Shown here piece after piece: positions 44,579 to 52,291 of a DNA stretch of 64,000 nucleotides. The DNA is taken from NCBI GenBank assembly GCA_964489735.1, contig CAZBAL010000007.1, positions 7,409 to 71,408 on the forward strand. Direction: 5' to 3'. The notes under the pieces were generated by a model. That model searched no databases, was not told the origin of the DNA, and saw nothing but the letters and a program-made list of their open reading frames with translations. Every line of letters starts with the position of its first letter. Position 1 is the stretch's first letter. The position numbers were made by a program, and so were the translations under genes. The stretch is from Andreesenia sp964489735. Lineage in GTDB: Bacteria; Bacillota; Clostridia; Tissierellales; Gottschalkiaceae.

Positions 44579-45388
44579 CTATATTTCAGATCTTCTATCA
44601 ACAAAATGATAGAGTGTCATAATTACTGCAGCAATTCCAATAAGTACAATGGACAGTGCTATTGCTGTATTCAAATCTCCCGTAGACATATTTAAGAAGA
44701 TTGCCGTTGGAATAATCTCTGTTTTCAGTCTAGTCGTTCCTACAAGCATCATAACCGCACCAAATTCCCCAAGGCCTCTATACCAAGTCATCAAGGTCGT
44801 AGAAAGCAGATCTCTTCTCATGAGTGGGAGAGTTATGTATTTAAATATTTGCCATTCACTGGCACCCAGGGAGCGAGCTACCATAAAATACTCATTATCG
44901 AGTTTATTTGAAAAGTCGACTAAATGCTTAATAGTATAAGGCAGATTTACAAACACCTGTGCCATTATTATACCCTGTACAGTAAAAATAAACTTCATAT
45001 TTAACGATTTAGATATAAATTTTCCGATAGGTGTCTGTCCAAAAAAATATAAAAGAGCAATACCAGCTACAAGATGAGGTAAAGACATCGGAATATAGAG
45101 TATCAGCTCTATTATTCTTTTAAATTTGGAATGACCTGAACTGAGTATTAAACTTGTGGGAAAAGCCACTAACATAACTATCAACGTAGAGATAATAGTA
45201 GTCCTCATGCTCAGTTTAATTGAAAACACAGCTTCTTCCGACACAATTGCTTCAGGAACATAGGCTGCACCTCTCACAACCAACATAAAAAGGGGCAGAG
45301 CTATCAGAACAGCACTTATAAAAGTCATCAAAACTAAAACCAGATTATAAGCATCTAATTTAAGTAATCTATTTTTTATGTTATTCAT
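44579..45388 (-). CDS. Tungstate/molybdate-type ABC permease
   Basis: The 269-residue protein has six hydrophobic segments and the EAA loop LGASEWQIFKYITLPLMRRD, followed by GLGEFGAVMMLVGTTRLKTE. This pattern matches WtpB/ModB-type permeases. With the binding protein encoded upstream it would import tungstate or molybdate. No ATPase gene is present in this locus. A terminator lies between it and the binding protein gene, which may set unequal expression. Confidence 0.88.
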   Translation of the reverse strand: MNNIKNRLLKLDAYNLVLVLMTFISAVLIALPLFMLVVRGAAYVPEAIVSEEAVFSIKLSMRTTIISTLIVMLVAFPTSLILSSGHSKFKRIIELILYIPMSLPHLVAGIALLYFFGQTPIGKFISKSLNMKFIFTVQGIIMAQVFVNLPYTIKHLVDFSNKLDNEYFMVARSLGASEWQIFKYITLPLMRRDLLSTTLMTWYRGLGEFGAVMMLVGTTRLKTEIIPTAIFLNMSTGDLNTAIALSIVLIGIAAVIMTLYHFVDRRSEI

Positions 45389-45488
45389 AATATCACCTTA
45401 TATTCATTTTAACATAACGGTTAAACGTTTGTATAATAACTATAGCTATAGAAAACTGTGAAAGAGAATTTAACAGGCAATCTATACG

Positions 45489-45520
45489 GAAAAAAAGCTC
45501 ATTCCAAATGAGAATGAGCG
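45489..45520 (-). terminator. Terminator between binding protein and permease
   Basis: On the minus strand GCTCATTC (45519-45512) and GAATGAGC (45504-45497) form a perfect 8-bp stem followed by seven T. Read-through would be needed to express the permease unless it has its own promoter. Confidence 0.8.
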
Positions 45521-45596
45521 ATTTTCCATAAGCTATTAAATTAACACTTAATAAGAGGAATAAGTGGGTTATGCTATTAAAAAGTATATGTGTTTA

Positions 45597-46460
45597 CTAT
45601 TTTTTTGCTGCATCAAAACCGTATTTTTCAAATGCTGCAACTCCATCTTTGGAAGCAACATAATCTACAAATTCTTCTGCAACATCTTTATGTTCCGAGT
45701 TTTTCATAACACAAACAGGTATCATTTGATCAATGTTTTGATCTTCTGGTATTTCAATGATTTCAAGGTTATCATTGTGGAATATAGAGTCTTTTGTTAC
45801 TATTGCTGCATCAACTTCGTCTGATTCACCAAATTGAGCAACAATTTCATTTATAGTTGCAGCCTTTGCTACAACATTATCGTTTATTCCAGGTAGGTTA
45901 TTTTTTTCTATAATTAGTTGAGTGGTCATTCCGATAGCATTAGCTTTTTCATCTCCGACCATAATTCTAAGTCCAGGTTGTGTTAAATCTTCTAGAGATT
46001 TAATGTTTTTAGGGTTGCCCTTAGCAACAGCTATCACAGGGGTATGATGAGCTATTTCTATTGCAGGTTCAACCAACCCTTTTTCATTTGCAGTGTTGTA
46101 CGAATCCATTGATCCGGTAACAAAAACATCACCTTCGTTGCCTAGTTCCATTTGTGATAATAATTGTCCAGCACCTGCAAAAATATAATTGATTTTTACA
46201 TTAGGGTTTGCTTTTTCAAATTCACTCTTAATATCTTCCATAGGCTTTTTAAGCCCAGCACCAGAAAATACCGTAAGCTCTACAGCTTCTTTGTTGTCGT
46301 CATTAGAGTCTTCCGTTTTTGACTCTTTTTCACTCGAATCTTCTGTAGTCGTCTCTGTTTTAGTTGGTTCCGTTCCATCTTTATCATCAGACGAACTACA
46401 TCCTATTATAGGTAGTGAAACACAAAGCATCAGTGCTATAGCACCAATTAATCTTTTCAT
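45597..46460 (-). CDS. Tungstate/molybdate-type binding lipoprotein
   Basis: ATG 46460 follows GGAGGATG and gives a signal peptide with lipobox PIIGC. The 287-residue protein contains LTVFSGAGLKKPMEDI, NYIFAGAGQLLSQMELGNEG and DVFVTGSMDSYNTA, which match the oxyanion-binding protein fold of the ModA/WtpA superfamily. A Ser/Thr/Glu-rich linker of about 40 residues follows the anchor. The ModE-type operator ahead of it supports a molybdate or tungstate ligand. Confidence 0.88.
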   Translation of the reverse strand: MKRLIGAIALMLCVSLPIIGCSSSDDKDGTEPTKTETTTEDSSEKESKTEDSNDDNKEAVELTVFSGAGLKKPMEDIKSEFEKANPNVKINYIFAGAGQLLSQMELGNEGDVFVTGSMDSYNTANEKGLVEPAIEIAHHTPVIAVAKGNPKNIKSLEDLTQPGLRIMVGDEKANAIGMTTQLIIEKNNLPGINDNVVAKAATINEIVAQFGESDEVDAAIVTKDSIFHNDNLEIIEIPEDQNIDQMIPVCVMKNSEHKDVAEEFVDYVASKDGVAAFEKYGFDAAKK

Positions 46461-46489
46461 ACTAGCATCCTCCAATTATATAACAGTAA

Positions 46490-46513
46490 CGGTATACCCA
46501 TGTGAGTATAGCG
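46490..46513. promoter_or_regulatory. ModE-type operator of the tungstate/molybdate locus
   Basis: CGGTATA (46490-46496), 10 bases, TATAGCG (46507-46513): this has the form CGnTATA-N10-TATAnCG of the known ModE box. It covers about +1 to +24 of the transcript from the adjacent promoter, an arrangement suited to repression. Confidence 0.72.
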
Positions 46514-46520
46514 TAATAAT

Positions 46521-46549
46521 ATTATATTATGAGTTTAAAGAATTGTCAA
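46521..46549 (-). promoter_or_regulatory. Consensus promoter of the tungstate/molybdate locus
   Basis: On the minus strand TTGACA (46549-46544), 17 bases, TATAAT (46526-46521): a perfect consensus. The transcript would start near 46514, at the edge of the ModE-type box. Confidence 0.82.
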
Positions 46550-46608
46550 TATAATTTATCAAAATAAAGTGAAATATATTAGTATCATGAGGAAAAAGAA
46601 ATATATGT

Positions 46609-46656
46609 AAAAAAAAGACACTTCATGACTCTATAGTCATAAAGCATCTTTTTTTA
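46609..46656. terminator. Terminator of the metallopeptidase gene
   Basis: On the minus strand AAGATGCTTTATGACT pairs with AGTCATGAAGTGTCTT around an ATAG loop, with a long T run. A-rich flanks make it usable on both strands. Confidence 0.82.
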
Positions 46657-47511
46657 TAAATCATCTGTATTAAAAGTATCCCATTCACTTAAGTCTCCGG
46701 CTTCAAAGCCCTTCATAAACCACTTTACTCTCTGTTCACTTGTACCGTGAGTAAAGCTGTCTGGAACAACATATCCCCTAGCTTGCTTCTGAAGAGTATC
46801 GTCACCAATTGCATTTGCAGCAGTAATAGCTTCTTCAATATCACCTTTTTCCAAATAGCCTTTATTCTCGATATGTTTTGCGAAAACTCCAGCGAGGTAG
46901 TCAGCTTGAAGCTCAACTCTTACACTTAGTGCATTTGCCTGCTCATCACTCATATTTTGTTTAGCTCTATGAGTCTGATCGGAAATTCCCATCTCATTCT
47001 GAACATGGTGTCCAACTTCGTGTGCTATTACATATGCCATTGCAAAATCTCCGGGAGCACTAAATTTTTCCCTTAGATCCCTAAAGAAGGACAAATCGAT
47101 GTAAATGGTACTATCAGCTGGACAATAAAAAGGTCCTACCTGGGAGTTTGCATATCCACAGCCAGAATTGACTGCTTCATTGAATAAAACCATTGTAGGC
47201 TCATTGTATGTCCTATCATATTTGCTGAACAAGTCATGCCATACATCTTCTGTGTCTGCTAGTACTACTGAGGTGAACTCTGCAAGCTCTTTATCTTCTT
47301 CTGTTTCAACGTATTGGTCTTGAACCGAAATATTCTGATTACCAAAGTTAATACCATTGTTCAATCCGTCATCAAGATTGCCACCGGTTAAAAGTGAAAA
47401 AACAAGAAATAGTATAACACCTAAAACTCCGACTCCTCCACCAACAGCTTTACCTGTACTCATACGTCTGTCATCTACATTAGAGCTAGTTCTTCTGCCT
47501 TTCCATCTCAT
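46654..47511 (-). CDS. YpfJ-like neutral zinc metallopeptidase
   Basis: ATG 47511 follows AGGAGTGG. The 285-residue protein has a cytoplasmic basic start, one membrane helix (about residues 25-45), then an external domain with the zinc motif HEVGHHVQ near residue 163. The substitution-rich context QADYLAGVFAKH and HGTSEQRVKWFMKGF also match the YpfJ/DUF families. Its substrate is unknown. It forms a single-gene unit. Confidence 0.9.
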   Translation of the reverse strand: MRWKGRRTSSNVDDRRMSTGKAVGGGVGVLGVILFLVFSLLTGGNLDDGLNNGINFGNQNISVQDQYVETEEDKELAEFTSVVLADTEDVWHDLFSKYDRTYNEPTMVLFNEAVNSGCGYANSQVGPFYCPADSTIYIDLSFFRDLREKFSAPGDFAMAYVIAHEVGHHVQNEMGISDQTHRAKQNMSDEQANALSVRVELQADYLAGVFAKHIENKGYLEKGDIEEAITAANAIGDDTLQKQARGYVVPDSFTHGTSEQRVKWFMKGFEAGDLSEWDTFNTDDL

Positions 47512-47577
47512 AGAAACCACTCCTTTCACATTAATGTACTATTCCATATTATACCCATAATATGGAACAGTAAGCCG

Positions 47578-50500
47578 TTAAAGAGCCTTTTGTTTAATAT
47601 GATTAGGCATCATTCTTTTTATAAAATCTTCTGAAACATCTTTTCTTTTCGCATAGGCAGTAATCTGATCCTCGCAGATTCTGCTGACATCAAAATGCTT
47701 GGCTTCATCATTTATTATATAGATTCCGCATGTAGAAGCTGCAGGAATCATCATAAAGCTTTCAGTCAATTTAACTTCCGTATGCTTCTCAGCTTCAAGT
47801 ATTTTAAAAAGCTTCTCTTTTTCAGAGTGATCAGGAATAGTTGGATAGCCATAAGCAGGTCTTATCCCTAATGTATTTCTAAAGCTCCAGTATTCATCCG
47901 CCATGTCTTTATTCAGCTTATCTGAAATGGCTTCGGCAATTCTGTCACCTAAAATCTTAATCAATATTGCTGAGTATTCATCATTTTCTGCTTCATAGCT
48001 TTTATTCAGTTCGTCAATTCTCTTTCCGGCAGTGGTCATAAATCCACAAATGAAATCATTGCCGAGTTCTTTTGGCTTTATATAGTCAGCTACAGATAGA
48101 TAAACATTATCACTGTTCTTTTTCTGCTGTCTTAAGCAGCTGAACACTTCTACTATATTTCCGTTCCCATCATATAGTTCAATGTCTTCACCATTAGAAT
48201 TAGCTCTGTAAAGCCCTATTACAGCATGAGGCTTGAGCTGATCATCTTTTTCAAGCTGATCTAAAATACAGTTTGCATCATTCATCAGCTTTGTCGCTTC
48301 TTCTCCATATTCTTTATCCGTTAATATTTCAGGATAGGCTTTTTTGAATCCCCATTGTACGAAGAAGTAGGTCCAGTCAATATAGTCTCTTATTGAAGTG
48401 ACAGGGTATTCAATTCTTCTGCTTCCATAGAATGGCGGCTCTTCATCAGACATTTTTGAAAAATCATACTCAAATTTATTCGCTTTAGCTTCTTCGTATG
48501 ATACAGTTTCAATCTCTTTTCCGAGATATACATCTGATAGTGTTTTATATTCATCATAGACAGACTTCACGAATTCATCTTTTCTGTCTTCACTTAAAAG
48601 GTTCTTACATACTTCAACTGCATTCGATGCATCAGTTGAATATATTACAGGAGCGCTATAAGCTGGAGCAATTTTAACAGCGGTGTGAACTTTTGAAGTT
48701 GTAGCCCCACCTATCATTACAGGAATATCCATTCCTTCTTTTTCAAGCATAGAAGCAAGAGTAACCATTTCTTCAAGAGATGGAGTTATAAGACCGCTCA
48801 GCCCTATAATATCTACGTTTTCTTTCTTTGCAGTTTCCACTATATCCTCTGGCGGAACCATTATTCCAAGATCTATTATTTCAAAGTTGTTACAGGCAAG
48901 AACAACACCAACTATATTTTTACCTATATCATGGACATCTCCTTTAACAGTTGCAATAAGAATTTTGCCTGCACTGCTTGAAGCACTGTCTTTCTCTTCT
49001 TCAATAAATGGAAGCAGAGTAGCAACTGCTTTCTTCATAACTCTGGCTGATTTAACAACTTGAGGAAGGAACATCTTGCCTTCACCAAAAAGCTCACCGA
49101 CCATGTTCATTCCATCCATAAGAGGACCTTCTATAACATCTAGAGCCTTAGGAAAGTCTTGTCTAGCTTCCAGAACGTCTTCTTCTATATAATTAGATAT
49201 TCCTTTTACCATAGAGTGTCTAAGCCTGTCATTTACAGGTTCCTCTCTCCATTTTAGAGCAGTAGATTCATCTTTTTTCGATTCAGCCTGATAAGATTCA
49301 GCGAATTCGATAAGTTCTTCAGCAGCTCCTTTGTGAGTGTTCATTACAACAGCTTCAACTCTTTTTAGAAGTTCAGGATCTATATCGTCGTATATCTGAA
49401 CCATTCCAGGATTGAGTATGGCCATATCCATTCCAGCTTCAATTGCATGGTATAGGAAGACCGAGTGCATAGCTTCTCTTATCACATTATTTCCTCTGAA
49501 TGAGAATGAAAGGTTAGAAAGTCCACCTGATACTTTGGCACCTGGAAGATTTTCTTTTATCCATCTAGTCGCATTTATAAAATCAACACCATAGTTATCG
49601 TGTTCTTCCATACCTGTTGCTATTGCAAGTATATTAGGATCAAAGACAATATTCTCCTTAGGGAAGTTCACTTTATTCACTAAGATATCATAAGCTCTTT
49701 TGCAGATTTCAATTCTTCTTTCAAAACTGTCTGCCTGTCCCTTTTCATCAAAGGCCATGACAACTGTAGCAGCATTGAATCTGTTTATTATTGTCGCCTG
49801 CTCAATGAATTCCTCCTCTCCATTTTTAAGGGAGATAGAGTTTACAAGCGGCTTTCCCTGTATTGCCTTAAGACCAGACTCTATTACTGAGAATTTAGAA
49901 GAGTCTATTACGATAGGAACTTTTGAGATTTCGGGCTCAGATGCAATCAGTTTTAAGAAAACATCCATTTCATGCTCTGAATCCAGCATTCCATCATCGA
50001 AGTTTATATCTATGGCCTGTCCACCATTATCGACCTGTTCTCTAGCAATTGAAAGAGCCTCTTCATAGTTTTTCTCTGCGATAAGTCTTGCAAACTTCCT
50101 AGATCCGGCAACATTAGTTCTTTCACCTATGCTCAGAAAATTATATTCTTTGGAAACTGTTACAACTTCAAGTCCTGCAAACTTTGTCTGTTCTTCAAAG
50201 TCAGGAATTACTCTAGGTTTTTTTCCGCTGCAAAGCTGTGCTATAGCCTTTATATGAGCAGCAGTAGTACCACAGCATCCACCCACAATATTAACGTAGC
50301 CGCTATCTACTAATTCTATTAAATTTTCAGCTGTAGTTTCAGGAAGTTCATCATATTCACCTAGACTGTTCGGAAGACCTGCGTTTGGATATACAGAGAC
50401 ATAATATTTAGTTTTCTCTGACATGTTTTTAATAAACGGTATCAATTCCTTAGCTCCAAATGCACAGTTAAGACCAACCGAAATAACATACTGATTCTTT

Positions 50501-51189
50501 GTTGATTCCAGGAATGCATCAAGTGTCTGTCCTGAAAGAGTACGTCCACTCTTATCTGTTATAGTTCCAGATATCATTATTGGAATAGAAAGATTCTTCT
50601 CAGTGTTAACTAAGTCAGCAGCATAGATTGCAGCTCTGGCATTAAGAGTGTCAAAAATAGTCTCTATAAGAAAGAAATCAACACCACCATCAACTAGTCC
50701 TTCAATCTGCTCCTTATATGAGAGCATAAGATCATCAAATGATATAGCTCTATAACCAGGATTTTCAACATCCGGTGATAGAGAAAGAGTTTTATTTGTA
50801 GGTCCTATTGAACCTGCGACAAATCTGGGTTTATCAGGATTGTTTTCAGTGTATTTATCAGCCACTTTTCTTGCAATTTCTGCACCTGATTTGTTCAGAT
50901 CATAAATATAATCCTGAAGTCCATAGTCTTCTTGAGAAACAGAAGTACTATTGAAAGTGTTTGTTTCTAATATATCGGCTCCAGCTTCAAGAAAGTTTTC
51001 ATGAATCTGTTCAATTATTTCTGGATTAGTTAGGTTCAGTATGTCATTGTTTCCTTTCTGATTTAAACTTATATCCTTAAAATTTTCTCCTCTGTAGTCA
51101 TTTTCATCTAATTTAAATTCCTGGATTGATGTCCCCATTGCACCATCTAGGATTAGTATTCTTTCATCTAATAATTTTCTAATATTCAA
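47578..51189 (-). CDS. metH: Cobalamin-dependent methionine synthase
   Basis: The 1203-residue protein has all four MetH modules: homocysteine domain (1-320, LDGAMGTSIQ, zinc cysteines in VGGCCGTTAAHI), pterin domain (345-600, SIGERTNVAGSRKF), cobalamin cap and binding domain (about 650-880, with DVHDIGKNIVGVV holding the cobalt-ligating His), and the reactivation domain (GIRPAYGYPTIPDHSEK near the end). It makes methionine using the B12 cofactor made by the cbi genes. TTG 51189 follows AGAGGTGAT. No cobalamin riboswitch is visible upstream; Fnr-like boxes are. Confidence 0.96.
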   Translation of the reverse strand: MNIRKLLDERILILDGAMGTSIQEFKLDENDYRGENFKDISLNQKGNNDILNLTNPEIIEQIHENFLEAGADILETNTFNSTSVSQEDYGLQDYIYDLNKSGAEIARKVADKYTENNPDKPRFVAGSIGPTNKTLSLSPDVENPGYRAISFDDLMLSYKEQIEGLVDGGVDFFLIETIFDTLNARAAIYAADLVNTEKNLSIPIMISGTITDKSGRTLSGQTLDAFLESTKNQYVISVGLNCAFGAKELIPFIKNMSEKTKYYVSVYPNAGLPNSLGEYDELPETTAENLIELVDSGYVNIVGGCCGTTAAHIKAIAQLCSGKKPRVIPDFEEQTKFAGLEVVTVSKEYNFLSIGERTNVAGSRKFARLIAEKNYEEALSIAREQVDNGGQAIDINFDDGMLDSEHEMDVFLKLIASEPEISKVPIVIDSSKFSVIESGLKAIQGKPLVNSISLKNGEEEFIEQATIINRFNAATVVMAFDEKGQADSFERRIEICKRAYDILVNKVNFPKENIVFDPNILAIATGMEEHDNYGVDFINATRWIKENLPGAKVSGGLSNLSFSFRGNNVIREAMHSVFLYHAIEAGMDMAILNPGMVQIYDDIDPELLKRVEAVVMNTHKGAAEELIEFAESYQAESKKDESTALKWREEPVNDRLRHSMVKGISNYIEEDVLEARQDFPKALDVIEGPLMDGMNMVGELFGEGKMFLPQVVKSARVMKKAVATLLPFIEEEKDSASSSAGKILIATVKGDVHDIGKNIVGVVLACNNFEIIDLGIMVPPEDIVETAKKENVDIIGLSGLITPSLEEMVTLASMLEKEGMDIPVMIGGATTSKVHTAVKIAPAYSAPVIYSTDASNAVEVCKNLLSEDRKDEFVKSVYDEYKTLSDVYLGKEIETVSYEEAKANKFEYDFSKMSDEEPPFYGSRRIEYPVTSIRDYIDWTYFFVQWGFKKAYPEILTDKEYGEEATKLMNDANCILDQLEKDDQLKPHAVIGLYRANSNGEDIELYDGNGNIVEVFSCLRQQKKNSDNVYLSVADYIKPKELGNDFICGFMTTAGKRIDELNKSYEAENDEYSAILIKILGDRIAEAISDKLNKDMADEYWSFRNTLGIRPAYGYPTIPDHSEKEKLFKILEAEKHTEVKLTESFMMIPAASTCGIYIINDEAKHFDVSRICEDQITAYAKRKDVSEDFIKRMMPNHIKQKAL

Positions 51190-51231
51190 AAAAATCACCT
51201 CTCAACCCTAAATGCAAGAATAAGTATTCGC

Positions 51232-51317
51232 ATTCACAGTATATATAATCATCTTATCTAATAAATTTTCTATGCCCATATAATCAGATTTTTGTGAATA
51301 AATTCACAGTATATATA
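51232..51317. repeat. 16-base exact direct repeat between metH and feoA
   Basis: ATTCACAGTATATATA occurs at 51232-51247 and at 51302-51317, 70 bases apart. Each copy starts with half of an Fnr/Crp-type site. Confidence 0.75.
51293..51308. promoter_or_regulatory. Crp/Fnr-type box upstream of metH
   Basis: TGTGAATAAATTCACA fits TGTGA-N6-TCACA exactly, the site bound by Bacillota Fnr and related Crp-family proteins. It lies about 105 bases before the metH start and 165 bases before the feo promoter. A half-matching copy (TGTGAATGCGAATACT, minus strand) lies 70 bases nearer metH. Confidence 0.55.
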
Positions 51318-51470
51318 GGGCAGAATATAGAGTGTTCAGTTAAAAAACACTTCTATAGATAGTATAAATATATGATAACTTGTATAAAGTTTTAATTCAA
51401 TCTATAAGGAGAATATTCAGGCTTTATGGGCACAAAAAAATAGTTTTTTATAAAAATATATCAAATATCA

Positions 51471-51500
51471 TTGACAATCGATAATAATTATTATTATAAT
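51471..51500 (+). promoter_or_regulatory. feo promoter with overlapping Fur-like box
   Basis: TTGACA (51471-51476), 18 bases, TATAAT (51495-51500). CGATAATAATTATTA (51479-51493) matches the Fur box TGATAATnATTATCA at 12 of 14 positions and fills the spacer, so iron-bound Fur should block it. The remainder of the gap before feoA holds no gene that I can see. Confidence 0.75.
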
Positions 51501-51659
51501 GGAATTACAAATGATAAATATAATCATAATTAATTTCAATGTTATGATACATAGACTGCTTGAAAAAGACAGTCATGAATTTAAGCTATATTAAGTAAGA
51601 TGAGTGCAGTTGGAGTTCTCAGATATCATTACAACTGTACAAATATAGGGGGGATAGTT

Positions 51660-51872
51660 ATGCCTTTAACAATGGCTCAGCCAGGAGTTGAAGTTACGAT
51701 TGTGAGAATAAAAGGAAAAGATGAACAGAAAAAGTTTTTAGAAAATCTTGGATTTGTTATTGGAGCTAAAGTTACTGTTATATCAGATTCCCTTGGTAAT
51801 CTTATTGTTTCTGTAAAGGATTCAAGGATAGCTTTAAGTAAATCTATGGCTAACAGGATTTTTGTAGCTTAA
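51660..51872 (+). CDS. feoA: Ferrous iron transport protein A (first copy)
   Basis: The ATG at 51660 follows GGGGGGAT; the frame is open further upstream without a ribosome site. The 70-residue SH3-like protein opens with PLTMAQPGVEVTIVRIKG and has LENLGFVIGAKVTVIS and a closing SMANRIFV, typical of FeoA. It is a cytoplasmic partner of FeoB. Its SDSLGNLIVSVKDSRIALSK segment places it with the Cys-poor clostridial form. Confidence 0.9.
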   Translation: MPLTMAQPGVEVTIVRIKGKDEQKKFLENLGFVIGAKVTVISDSLGNLIVSVKDSRIALSKSMANRIFVA

Positions 51873-52027
51873 ATCGTGTTTGCAGTATAAATATCGAGCA
51901 GGGTGTCAGTGTGTCCAAAATCAGAATATATCACGACTCTCACAATATCTAATTGAGAATGAGAATGGATACTAAAACATAAGAAGCATACTAGCTTTTA
52001 TTTTTAGAATATCAGGAGGTGGAAAGA

Positions 52028-52252
52028 ATGGAAAAGTCGTTGAAAGATGCAAAAGTTGGTGAGACAGTTATAATCAAAAAAATAACAGGGACAGGTCCGG
52101 TAAAGAGAAGAATAATGGATATGGGGATAACAAAGGGGACACCTATATATATAAGAAAAGTTGCACCTCTTGGTGATCCTATGGAAGTTACAGTTAGAAA
52201 CTATGAATTGACTATTAGAAAGTTTGATGCAGAAATAATTGAACTGGAATAG
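52028..52252 (+). CDS. feoA: Ferrous iron transport protein A (second copy)
   Basis: The 74-residue protein follows AGGAGGTGG and has the FeoA pattern: KSLKDAKVGETVIIKKI, RRIMDMGITKGTPIYIRKVA, then DPMEVTVRNYELTIRK. It differs clearly from the first copy, so it is an old duplication with probably distinct roles. feoB starts 39 bases later. Confidence 0.92.
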   Translation: MEKSLKDAKVGETVIIKKITGTGPVKRRIMDMGITKGTPIYIRKVAPLGDPMEVTVRNYELTIRKFDAEIIELE

Positions 52253-52291
52253 TTTGGACTGAGGTATAAATAATAATTAGGAGGAATTAAG

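Noticed and set aside
51190..51470. Cobalamin riboswitch before metH
   Set aside because: No B12 box or GCCACTG-like core on the minus strand.
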